Of a stretch of 64,000 bases of DNA, positions 22,052-34,100 are shown in pieces. A program made the position numbers and the translations under genes. The DNA comes from Cynocephalus volans (taxonomy: Eukaryota; Chordata; Mammalia; Dermoptera; Cynocephalidae). Where the stretch lies: assembly GCF_027409185.1 (NCBI RefSeq), contig NC_084470.1, positions 32,725,001 through 32,789,000 of the forward strand, read 5' to 3'. The notes below the pieces were generated by a model. The model had not been told where the DNA came from. It did no database searches and saw only the letters and a list, made by a program, of their open reading frames with translations. Positions within the stretch are counted from its first letter, which is position 1. Each line of letters starts with the position of its first letter.

Positions 22052-24200
22052 GAGGAAGCAGAAGCCGGTCTGGGGTCCACCACCCACGTGGGCCTCGACC
22101 CCATGTACAGAGTTGCTACAATGGAAGTCAAAGGGAAATTTTAAAAAAATTAAGGAAATAATACAAAATCATCACAAGAAAAAAGATTTCATAAAAATAG
22201 TGATTCTGGTTCTTCAAAGACATACCCAAGAAAAGTTGTTAAGGCAGGTGGACCTAAAATCACTTCTAAGAATGTCGAGAAAAGTGCCACAAAACCTGGC
22301 AAAAAAGGTGTGAAACAATTTAAGAATTAGCATCAAGGGGACAAAGCATCAAAGAACAAATTCCAGCAGGCAAATAAATTCAACAAGAAGAGAAAATTCC
22401 AGCCGGACAGTAAAAGTGATGAATCAGCAGCCAAGAAACCCAAATAGGATGACTGAACTGAAGCAGAGCAGGCAACACAGTGATGAAACCAACTATGACA
22501 TTGTTTTTTGGGCAAAGCAGATTTGGGAGATTTTAAGAAAAGACCATAACAAAAAAAAAAAGAGTAAAGTTGATGAGTGATTTGCAGAAGTTGATTCAAA
22601 GGAAAATTAAAACTGTCGCATTTGCACATGCTTCAACTCGGGTGATCCAGTCTTACATTCAGGACAATAGTGAGGAACAGAGAAAGCAGGCTTTTGAAGA
22701 TTTGCGAAATGATCTGATTAAGTAAAGCCAAATATTCCAGAATATTGTTAAGAAATTTCTCATGTATGATAAAACACAGATTGCAGAGACAGTCTGAAGT
22801 TTTAAAGGCAATGCAAGGAAGATGCTGCAGCTTGCAGAAGTGTCAGCCATCGTGGAGTAGACGTGCAATGACAAAGCCATTTTGGAGCAGAGAAACATGC
22901 TGATAGAAGAGCTCTACAGAAACACATTTCAGCTTTACAAGTCAGCAGATCACCCAACTCTGGACAAAGTTTTAGAGGTACAGCCAGAAAAATCAGAACT
23001 TATTATGAATAAAATGAAACAGATTCTAACTCCAAGAGCCCAAAAGGAAACTGTGATTCAGTGCTCATAGGTGCGTTAAATATTCTTGGACTTTTTTACC
23101 TGTGCACCCCCAAAACTCAGATCAGAACTGATTGAAGCCATCCGCAAAGCAGCAGTATACCTGGCACACATTTGATGGCGCCAGAGTGGCCAGCAGTGCA
23201 TGTGGCACAGCAGGCCCAAGAAAGAAAAGTGATTTTGAAAACAATAAAGACTTACATTGAAAAGGTGGCTAATGGCCAATACTCCCATTTGGTTTTACTG
23301 GCAGCATTTGTTTGTATTGATGATACTAAGCTTGTGAAGCAGATAATCATATCAGAAATGATCAGTTCTTAGTAAACATAGTAAATGACAAATATGGAAG
23401 GAAGGTCCTGTTGTATTTACTAAGCCCCAGAAATCCTGCACATATGGTACTAGAAATCATTGAAGTTCTGCAGAAAGGAGATGGAAATGCCCACAGTAAG
23501 AAAGATACAGAGATCTGCCAACACAAGCTCTTAGAATACATTTCTCCAGATTTGTTAAGCTACCTGCAAAAACATGCCCTAGAGGTAGCGCTAAATAAGT
23601 CTACATGTGTGTTGGTGTCCAGCATTCTGGGATCAGCCACTGGAGACTTTCAGCCTGCCATGAGTGCCATCGCCAGCTTGGCAGCAGCACAGCTGCACCC
23701 TGGGAGCAAAGACAAAGAGCTTTCATGTTGCAGAACATCCTACCAGACATCTAGTTCCGAAGTGGCTAATAGAGCAAGATAAAAAGATGAAAGAAAATGG
23801 AAGAGAATTTTGTTCTGCAAAAACACTGGTAGAGCATGCTGGTATGAAGAACCTAAAGTCCTGGGCTAGAGTGAATCAAGGTGCTGCTATTCTTCCCAGC
23901 CTTCTCCAGAGTTCTGGACAGAAAGTTGTAAACAAAGTCAAAGCTGGACTGAAAAGCCTGATTCCAACCTTGAAAAAAAACACCACCAGCAAAGGAATAG
24001 AAACTCTACTTGAAAAATGACCACTTAGGTAAAAACAGTTAAGAACAAGATGGAATAGTTTTCCTGTTCTTTGTTTTGTTTTCCCAGTGCAGAAAAGAAG
24101 TGCTAGGGTCCACCTGCATGGTAACTTAGGTGCTCTATATATGTGTTTCTTCCTTGTATGTGTCTATTTATAAAATTGTTTTAAATATATAGAGAGGGGG
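22052..24200 (+). pseudogene. PUM3: PUM3 (KIAA0020/puf-A) processed pseudogene
   Basis: An intronless copy of pumilio RNA-binding family member 3, a nucleolar Puf-like protein. It begins with 5'UTR and an ATG at 22120 (MEVKG...). Recognisable blocks are FQLYKSADHPTLDKVLEVQP (about 22930-22990), EKVANGQYSHLVLLAAF (about 23260-23310), VKQIIISEMISS, VLLYLLSPRNPAHMV-like (about 23405-23450), TCVLVSSILGSATGDFQP, and AEHPTRHL...WLIEQDKKMKENGRE (about 23735-23810). It ends with the coding end near 24020 and about 180 bp of 3'UTR. Many stops and frame shifts disrupt it. The flanking repeat agaatgaga(t/g)aag (22039-22051 and 24201-24213) looks like a target duplication, although no poly(A) tail remains. 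Confidence 0.85.
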
Positions 24201-24213
24201 AGAATGAGAGAAG

Positions 24214-25755
24214 ATGTCAGTTCTCCCCAAACTGACCTATAAATATGATGCAATCCCCCAAAAAATCCAAGCAGGATTTTGTAGAATTGACAAGCTGATT
24301 CTAAAACTGAAAAAAGGAAGGCAAAGTAACTAAAACAGCCAAGAGAATTCTAAATATAAAACAAAGTTAGAGGATTCACACTGATTGTAAGAATTATTCT
24401 AAAGCCACAGCAACCAAGACAGTGTGGTATTAGTGAAACAATAAACACATAAGTCAATGGAACAGAATAAAGAGTATGTAAATAGAACCACACAAATATA
24501 GCCAGTTGATTTATGGCCTAAATGCAAAGCAAGTAATTCAATGCAAGAATAGTTTTTTTCAAAAAATAATGCTGAAACAATTCAACATCCATAGAAAATC
24601 TTTGAGATTTTGAATTACTAATCCGTCATAGAGAAGACACCAAAAGCAAAATCTATAAATGAAAATATTGATAAATTGGGCTTCATCAAAATGTATACCT
24701 TCTGTTCTTTGAAAGTTAAGAAAATTAAAGGGCTGGCTGGTAGTTCAGTTGGTTAAAGCATGGTGCTGTAAACACCAAGGTCCAGGGTTCAATCCCTGTA
24801 CCAGCCAGCTGCCAAAAAGAAAAAGACAAGCTAAAAACAGGAGAAAATATTTGCAAATCACATATCTGATAGAGGACTTGTATCCAGAATAAATAAAGAA
24901 CTCTCAAAACTCAATAATAGGAAAATAAACAAGCCAATAAAAAAAATAGGCAAAATATTGGAACATAAACTTCATAAAGAAGGTGTATGCATGGCCAGTA
25001 AGCCCATGGAAAGATACACAACATCATTAGTTGTTACAGAAATGCAAATTAAAACCACAATGTGCTATTATTGCACACCTATTGAAATGGCTAAAATTTC
25101 TGAAAAATTGACAATACCACAGGCTGTCAAGAATACATTGGAATATTCACAAATTGCTGGTGAAAATGCAAAACAATATAGCCATTTTGGAAAACAGCCT
25201 GTCTCTTTCTTAAAAAGTTAACATATGCTAATCATATAGCCCAGTAATCCTACCCATAGGTATTTTCCCAAGAGAAATGAAAACTTATGTTCACATAAAA
25301 CCTATACTTGAGCGTTTATATAGCTTTATTAAGAATCCCCCCAAACTGGAGACAACACAAATGTCTTTAACTGGTGAATGGATAAACAAATTGTGGTATA
25401 TTCATACAGTGGAATACTAGTCAGCAATAAAAAGAATGTACTACTGATCCATACAAGCACATGAATGGATTTCAAAAGCGTTGTACTAATGGAAAGAAGC
25501 CAGTCTCAAAAGCCTACAAACTCCACGGTTTCATTTATATGACATTTTGAAAGAGACAAAACTATAGGGACAGAAAACAGATCAGTGGTTATGAGGGGGT
25601 AAAATGATGGGAAAGGGGATATATTTACTACAGGGGCACAGGAGAATTTGGGGGAGTGATGGAACAGTTCTATATTTTATTTATGGTTATGGTTGCACAC
25701 TAAAAAGGGCACATTTTACTGTATATAGATGATACTTCAATAACCCTATTTAAAA
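24214..25755 (+). mobile_element. Old L1 3' part with a SINE insertion
   Basis: ORF2 C-terminal region, starting at gtcagttctccccaaactga and running through aatggaacagaataaagagt to the ORF2 end (ggataaacaaattgtggtat, 25380) and a short 3'UTR. It is full of stops. A tRNA-type SINE sits at 24730-24830. Confidence 0.8.
24730..24830 (+). mobile_element. tRNA-Ile SINE (CYN-like)
   Basis: gggctggctggtagttcagt with A-box-like and B-box-like parts (gttcaatccctgtaccagcc) and an A-rich tail. The body aligns with tRNA-Ile, including gtggtgct.aa.accaaggt. Confidence 0.85.
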
Positions 25756-26030
25756 GTTGATACCACTTACCACAACATCTAAAAACCACAAATTCCTAGG
25801 AATAAGTCTAATGGAATATGTACAATATCTCAACATGGAAAACTAGAACGTATTACTGAGATAAAGAAAAGCTAAATAAATGTGTAGATGTACCTTATTG
25901 TTTAGAAGTCAAAATGTTGTAAAAAATGCCAACTCTCCAAAACCGATCTGTACATTCAGTGCAATCACAATAAAAATCCCAGCAGATTGTATGTGTGCAC
26001 GTTTTTTAAAAAAGTAGAAATAAGCTATGC
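25756..26030 (+). mobile_element. L1 ORF2 fragment
   Basis: Decayed ORF2 sequence (tcctaggaataagtctaatg, tgccaactctccaaaaccga, cagtgcaatcacaataaaaatcc) directly after the previous L1. Confidence 0.65.
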
Positions 26031-29000
26031 TCAAAGCATAGAAGAAGTGATAGGTATGATAGGTAATCCTGAATTACCTAGAGCGAGAAGCCAATAGGAG
26101 CTGTCGAATCTACCAAAGTCAACAACAGACATCCAGTTAAGAAAAATGAGAATCACGGGGATGAGGGAAAAACCAACAACAGGTAAATATATGACTGTAT
26201 TATTAGATGGATAACACAGGGGTACTTACACGTAGATGGGTTGAGCTATGACCTGAACCATGCCTTCTGATTAACATTTACTGAGCTAAAACTATGTTAG
26301 TGCTTACATATCCACTATCTCCATAACCATCACAACAAACTTATAAGTTGATAGTGCAGTCATAGTTATCTCCATTTTTATAAATAAAAAAGCCGTGACT
26401 TTGTAACGTTAGATTTCTCTCCAAGGTCATAAATTCAGTGACTGACAAATTTATTATTCATATCTAATGCTCCCAGTTTGCTCCTCAGGAGGGGTCTGAC
26501 TGGTGATGCAAAATTACTAAGCATTATAACACATTGCAGTTAGACTAAATAAAGTATGAGGGCTGAAAGACTGTGTCAAGCTGGGGATTATGATTCCCGC
26601 ACGTGAGAATCAAGAAATCAGCCCTACATATCTGATGCAATACAATTTGTGAAAAGGGTATCATTGTAGCAAATATTAGAAAAAAACTAAATAATGAATT
26701 AGAAATCACTGAAGGCATGAAACTTGATTAAAATTACAGTTCTTCATACTTTATCAATACAGCCAAAGGTAAGAAATGTAAATCATAAATGTTCATATTC
26801 TATATGAAAAGAAAATTCACCAGCCAACCATCAAAAAGCACCATGTACAGCTATACAACTGTTTTATTCAGTACTCTATGTGGCACAATGCAGCTGGTTT
26901 CACAGTTGGGCCATTGGCTTTTTGCTGAGCCCTGGTCAAGGATGACTGCAACTCACACTAGCAGGGTTCACAAGTTAAAGGCTGTTTCTTCTTCAGTGAC
27001 AGGACAGCATGTGCAGGTGACGTCAAGCTAAAAGCAGAGATGCAGGCCTTACTAAAGATAATGTGGAAAGATTCCAATTGCCCAGACATTAGGAAAGACA
27101 ATTTTTATAAAAACGCAAGGTGGCCTTGGGAAAGTTCTCAACCAGACATCTGGCAACAAACACCAGCCAGCAGGCCTATAACAGGAGGAAGAAGCCTCTG
27201 GGTGCCTCCTGCTGCAACTTAACTGTAAATTTCTGTTAGAACACTAGGTGTACTCTGTGGGTGACAGTGACCTCAGCTGATAACAAATTGCCGAGACCCA
27301 GTAAGAAGCAGCTGAGGCAAAAATCCCATTCTAGAGAAGAGTTTTTCCCTGTATGTAAACCTTCTAGACAGTAGGAGGTGAAACTTTTAAATAAGTAATT
27401 CAGGTATGCTTATGCTAGCGTGCAGTAGTGAGGCTCAAACTTTTAAACAGGGCTTGCCCAGATAACTATCATTAGGTCCATCACTGCAAAGCCATCTTGC
27501 ACTCAGGGCACGGTGCAAGCCATCAATCAGCTTAATTTGTATCCACGTGGCTCAAGGATCACCCCCATCGCATGTCCCACTTTGACTCCAGATGTTTTAA
27601 TTCATAGGAGAAACCTTCACAAGAGGGAAGTTTCTGAATCCTAAGCAATTCCATAGCAAGAAGCAATGGAAACAGTCCCCGAGCACTGGGATTGAAGGGG
27701 CCCACTCACAAAGAGAATGTTGACAGTACGATGCTAGGTAGTGCCTCCACTCAATTCAGTCCCTGGATACTCAAAGGCTAATGGAAGTTTTGAGATATTG
27801 AACAGACTGGTTAGGAAAGACAGGCACTTCATAACAAAAACTGCTGATTGGGCTGCTGTTGCAAATTTCTAAATGTTGCAAGAAGGAAATAATGTCTCAA
27901 ATGCCACTCTCCAAAAAGTGGAGCCAATATATATATGTAAGTGAATTTTTAGCCCATATTCAGTAAATGCATAGTGCCAAGATTAAACTCATTTCTCCCA
28001 AATTAGTTTAAGTTCATAAATCACGAATTCTGGTTCACACCTACTGACGAGTACCCTGGTGAGGCTGAAATCAAGATTTCCTCCACTCCCTCCTCCATTC
28101 AGATACCATTAGGTCTCTTCTATGGCTTTGGTGACATACACATACTGGATCCTGTAAACATTTTACCGGAAAATGATGTCCTCAGAATTCATTGTCAGCT
28201 CTGCTTTCCTTTCTGTCGAAGTTCCCACCTCTGGCAAGCTTTCTCTCCTTATGGTGGAAAGAAGAGTGGCTAGTCGCTCAGGCCAGCAATTCAGTCTCTC
28301 AGAATTACTTTCTTCATAGCCTAACGGTATTCTAGAACTTAGTCTCCTCTGCTCTGACAGGCTTGGTTTGGGCTACATGCTTATCCCTGAACAAGTCACG
28401 CTCGGCACAGAGGGACACAATGATCCGGCAGAGCTGAAGTCACATGCTCAGCCATGGAGTAGGGGTGGGGTCAATACCCCCACACCACATAGACTAGAAC
28501 AAAGAAAGGGTGGTTCCTCAGGAAGAACCAGGGTGCTTTCACTAGAAGACAAGGAAATGAATAAATATGATTAGCCATCCACTTAAAATAATGATTATCT
28601 GTTCATAATATTTGGATTAGATTCAATTTAGTCCAAAAATAGTTTTCAGGAGGCAAGGTGCATGCTTCTCATATAATTTTACTTATGTAGCTTAATCAAT
28701 TGCTAAATTGCAATTTTAATATAACTCATGGTAACGGACAACTTCTACAAAATAGTTCTGCAAAATAATTGGCCTGGCTTAAAAATAACATCAAGGGTCA
28801 TGAAGCTTAATAATAGAAGAATGATTTCAGATTAATGGAAACGAAAAAGACATAACAACTAAATGCAGCATGTGATTGTAGATGGGATCCAACCTAGACC
28901 AAAAACAAATGTTTTTCAGTATAACTGACATTAGCAAGATTATTGGAGAAATTTGAATAAGGTCTGTAGATTAGATACGTAATAATACCACAGCAATGTT

Positions 29001-29418
29001 AATTTCCTGTTTTTGAAAATTGCACTGTAATTGTGTAATAGGATGTCTTTGTTTTCAGGAAATACGCACCAAAGTATTTAGAAGTAATGTGACTGCAACC
29101 TACTCTCAAACAGTTGCAAGTATAAAAGGTACTTCAAAAGTTCCTGGAAAAATAGAATTAAAAGATAATATATAACATGTTAGTGTGTGTGTGCATATGT
29201 GTGGGTGGGTGGATGAATGGATGATGGATAGATAGAAGATACATTGACTCTCTGGGGTGAAAATAATTCCAGAATTTGTAGCATTTGTTTGTTTCCTTAA
29301 TGTAAATACTCACACCATAGCTGATATAGCTGATTTCAAGCTACCAATGTGAGGTCACTGAATGCAGTGCTGGGAAGAGATGGTCACAATTGACTTTTCT
29401 GAGCCATTAAGAACAGTA
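26031..29418. other. Unassigned intergenic sequence
   Basis: No gene with splice or codon support recognised. A mariner-end-like segment (ggtacttcaaaagttcctgg, 29130-29149) is followed by a TGTG/GGAT-rich simple repeat at 29180-29235. Parts of 26.9-28.5 kb are of average GC content and I could not assign them to a repeat. Confidence 0.4.
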
Positions 29419-29518
29419 GGGCTGACCAGTTAGCTCAGTTAGAGTGTGGTGTTGATAATACCAAGCTCAAGGGTTCAATTCCTATACCGGCCAGTTGCCA
29501 AAAAAAATTTTTTTTTAA
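29419..29518 (+). mobile_element. tRNA-Ile SINE (CYN-like)
   Basis: gggctgaccagttagctcag ... ggttcaattcctataccggc, with an A/T-rich tail. It lies beside an L1 3' end. Confidence 0.8.
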
Positions 29519-29675
29519 AGAGCAGAAGGTTCCATAATTATGTGAGGTAATGCGTATGTTAATTAGCTAGATTTAGTCATTCTACAATGTATATATACTT
29601 CAAAACATCATGTTGTACATGGTGAATACATACAATTTTATCTGTCAACATAATAAAAAAGATTTTTTTAAAAAC
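29519..29675 (+). mobile_element. L1 3'UTR end fragment
   Basis: Characteristic L1 3' terminus: gtatgttaattagctagatt, tacttcaaaacatcatgttg, tacatggtgaatacatacaa, then an AATAAAAAA tail. Confidence 0.75.
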
Positions 29676-30656
29676 AGCAGGTTCTAGCACACCACTGTAT
29701 AATTCTGTGTACTATTTTTGCGAATCTGGAAGTCTGAGATTATTTCAATATGAAAGTTAAATTTTTTAACATGAATCACCTATATAACAAATCTATTATA
29801 GAATTGATTTGTTTTATTTTTTCTAAAGATTAAGTAGAGCAATTTTTTAAGCTTTAGATCTCATTCTTTTTTTAAGTAATGGTCGATCACAGTTTAACCA
29901 CAATATCTAAGTTAAACAGTATTTTTCATACTAATAGACAATAAATTGGCCACGGTCTATCATAGAGAAATACAGATAGGATACACACTACTGATCATTT
30001 GATCAATTAGGTTATATTACTGAGAAAGCTTCCGTCATGGATTCGACCCACCTGGTACCTGTTTGATATACGGAAAGAACACACTGTGCTGGTGTCCCAT
30101 CATCACCACGCCCACCCCATCCTGGCCTGGGCATCAAATTTGTATATCAAAGAGCCAAGGCACAGGGGAGGCAATGATTCAGCACAATTTGCTACTAATA
30201 ACCATCTAAAGCTACATCTAATAGTCAGCTGTGTCCTCTTCAGAGACATCAAGTACAATGTGTTTCTCTGGCCATAGAAAGATATTAAGAACTAATGGCA
30301 ATTATGTAATTGCTGAAACTCGAGCTTTTGCTGTCTAAATTCTGCTCCTTGTTTTCCTCACATTCTAGTAAAGACTAAAAGCCTGCTAAGCTTAATTCTG
30401 TTTATAGTGAAACCTAAAGAGAAGAATAACAAAATGCTGAAGACAAAATTTTATCAACTTGGCATCATAAACCAGAATTTAAATTTCAGGCAACCAACTA
30501 AAATGATGGAATTCTTAGACCTACTAAGCATTATCAAACTTTTAATATTCTGAACTATGCCTTTGGTGAGGTTGAAGGTTAACTCCTCAAGCACTTGTCA
30601 AATTCTTGGATGTTTTATAAAAAACAATAAAATAAATTTTAAAATTCAAAAATCTA

Positions 30657-30662
30657 ATTTAT
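30657..30662 (-). promoter_or_regulatory. EFHB: Candidate EFHB poly(A) signal
   Basis: AATAAA on the - strand (TTTATT on +), about 145 bp downstream of the EFHB stop codon. The distance is plausible for a short 3'UTR; cleavage is not shown. Confidence 0.4.
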
Positions 30663-30803
30663 TAGCAACATGTACAGGCATATGAGTCCTACCACAGTGA
30701 TTGCTGAATTCTCACATAATATCTAAAGCCAGAATGGATTGAACATTTCAGATGAACACATATTTAACAGTTCCTTTGTTTAAATGAATGAACTCCAAAA
30801 ATA

Positions 30804-30977
30804 TCACATGGTTGCTTTACACTTGATCCGGTCTGCATGCTGTAGCTCATCTAGAACATTTCTGATGTTCTCAACACAAACTTCTCCCCTGTGATGTTTT
30901 TTTGATGCAAGATCCCATACATTTTCAAATTCTTCATCAGAAAGCTTGAGACCAATGTTACATAATATCTCTGCAAT
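30804..30977 (-). CDS. EFHB: EFHB terminal coding exon
   Basis: 174 nt coding [20 protein letters not shown]...[20 protein letters not shown]...CKATM and TGA (30804-30806). The acceptor is attttttag. The sequence resembles a degenerate EF-hand-like helical pair at the C-terminus. Confidence 0.93.
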   Translation of the reverse strand: MAEILCNIGLKLSDEEFENVWDLASKKHHRGEVCVENIRNVLDELQHADRIKCKATM

Positions 30978-31084
30978 CTAAAAAATAAAGCATTTAAAGT
31001 CAGACCAAGATTTATTTATATGTTTTAAAATTTGTATTTAAAAATATCTTTATAGCATCTAAAACTATGGACATTTATCCCAAG

Positions 31085-31131
<47 letters not shown>

Positions 31132-34100
31132 TGTGTGTTTATGTGTGTTTATGTGTATTTGTGTATGTATATGTGTTTGTATATATATAATCAGAAAATA
31201 TCAAAAGTCTACTAGGGAATCATTATGTTATTATGAATATAATGGTGTTCACCTATTCTACTGAATATATAAAATTACTTTCAATTCTTAGTGTTTCTAG
31301 TTATTTTAAAGAAAGGCAGCAAAATTAACTTAAAAAGAGTAAAAGAATTAAAGGTAGAAGACTTGCTAGATTTGATTTGCATCTGAGTCATTTATTGTCA
31401 TCGTGATCTTGCGTATGCCACATAAGCCCCTTAAATATTAGTTTTCTCTTCTTCAAAATGAAAACATTTATAAAACGTATCTAACTGGTGTGTTGTAAAG
31501 CTTAATTATAGTCATGGGTATGCAAGTGCCAGAGAGAAAGTGCATATGTGATCAAGTAAACACACTAAAAGCTGAAAACACTGAAAACCAGCAAACTTTG
31601 GTTACTAAACATCTCTCTGCAGTGATAATTATTAAAAGAGATGAAGGGATGGAAAAAAACATGCTTCTTATGTTCCAGTAAAAAATATAAGAAATGAAAG
31701 TAAGAACTAGTAGTGGGAAAAAAGGATAGAACAAGGAAAGGGATAAAGATGTAAAAAAAAACATTTAAAAAAGAAACTAAATTTAAAAGGAGAAAAGTAT
31801 TTACTATGAAGCCTACAGAAAAAAATAAAGAGGGAAATGAAAAGAAAGCTTATACAGTAAACAGGAAAGCCAAAGAAATAGAATACATCTATTAAACAGA
31901 ATCTCAACAACAATTAAAAGATTCCCTAGAAATAATGCACCCTTGTGGGAAATTAGCAGTGTAATCAAATACAAATAAAATTTTGAAATTCAAAAAGGCA
32001 GAGCTGCTAGCAACTGCAGCTATACAGCAAAAACATCTCAACACCCCTGTGCGTAGCCACTATTTGTCACTACCCAGTAGTAGGTAAAGAATGACCTCAC
32101 AGAGTGAACTTTTTTTTTTATTGGTTATAAATATTCATGAGATAAAGAGCTGATTGTCATCCCTCGTGCCCGAGATGAGGAGGCCAGATTCATACTGGCA
32201 GCATGTCCCTTACCACAAATTGCATTTGTACCCTGTGTCCCCCATCCAATTATCCCCACAGAGTGAACTCTTGAAATAGTCAGTCCTGAGCATCCCAGAC
32301 CTCCCCTGCTTCCTTTCCCACTCCTCAGGAGGCATTCCTCCACTGGTTCAGCATTCTATCAGCAGTGTATTTACTAGCCTATACTTTTACTGAAACCTAC
32401 CCATTCTCAGGTTAACATTGTTACTCCAACCAAGACTTTGAATCTTACTTTTCATTTAGAATTGGGTGATAAAGGATGACTTCCTAGTTAAAGGAACTTT
32501 TAGGCATCATGAAACAAGCAGGAAATTTTTGTTTCTTTTGGCAAGCCTGAAGTTCTATTTCACAGACACTTTAGAGTGATTGATGGAATTAAAAACATAG
32601 TCTGTGTGTCTCTTCTCTGATCCCCAGGGAGGATCCTGGGTTCCTCCTTTGGGGCCGAGTCTGTAGGCATCATCCTCTGAACTTCTCCTTCCTCTCTCCC
32701 CTACCTCAGCAGGAATGAATTGTTGAAATGAATCTGTCATTAATTAAGTTATTATTGAGTAAGTTTTCAAGTTGTCAGCCCTTCATCTAAAGTCCCAGAG
32801 AGCATCATAAGTTTCTTCCTACCATTTCTAGCTCTGGATGTGAAGGTTCTGAAGAAGCAGTTGCTCCCTGGATTAGACCCTGCTTTCCGTGGGTACAGAT
32901 GTAGACGGGCTGCTCTAACCGAGCACTGCTATCAGAGGCAGTGCCCTCAGCACCCCACTAGCTATTCTGACCTAGCTGGTTGCTCCCACTTTATAACCCA
33001 TCTAGGAAGGGATCACCTGGGATACAGGACAATGTTTCCTGAATCAAAACAAACAAATAAAACAAGATACGTGGCCTGACATATGGTATGGCCATGGGAC
33101 AAACTATTTTAAACCAATGCTTGTCATGAATAATCTGAGACATGTGACAGCAGTGGACAGGAAGCATGGCAGTGTGGCCCTCCTCATGCTTGCTCGTTGG
33201 TTCTGGAGGCCCAAGGCCATAAGGATTCTCACTCACACAAGGAAGATATTGTTCCTTTTTTTTCCTTTCTCAAGTGAGAGTAGTATTGAATGTTTTAGAA
33301 AAATATTTTTCTTTTTAATACTTTGGGCCATAGTGGATACAGGACATAAATAAAATGCTTCTGGTCACAGAGTAATTTCTACTTCGAGAATTGTACCAGA
33401 GTGTTACAACCAAGTTGGACATTCATCAAGAATCCTGTATTTGGGGTCCCGTAGACCTCTGTAATATAAAAGCTCAAGTTTTGAAAAATCTAAAATAGTA
33501 GTCATCGATAAGTAAACATTTCCATCTTTTTGTGTTTATATAAGGTTGAAGTGACTTTTGAAATAATATGCTATACCTCTTCTTTTGATCTGGTCTTGAA
33601 GAAGTCTCTTTCAAACACTCCTTTCCGGGCAAAGATGGTAGGATGTAATAATGAATAAGCATTGCCTTCTTCACCATAACTAGTTCTATCACTGATGCGA
33701 CGAATTCGGGGGGCAGGAATATCAGATCGGATGGTTGGAACGCCATAGATAGGATAACCTGGGTCATAGATAAGGGAGAAAAACAGACATTCTAAGACAA
33801 AGCTGTATAATGCAGTACCCACCAGCTACATGTGGCTACTGAGCACTTGAAATGTGGCTCGTTTGAATTGTAACATGCTGTAAGTGTAAAAGTCAAAGAT
33901 TTAAGTACAAAAAAAAGTAAAATATTAAGTAATTATATATTAATTGTCGAAATGATAACATTTTGGATATATATACACTATTAAATTTAATTTCACCTTT
34001 TTTTTAATGTACTAGAAAATTTTTAAATGCATAGATGATTTTGATTATATTTCCACTGGAGAGCACCATTCTAAAGGGAGTAGCAAGATTTTATCACACT

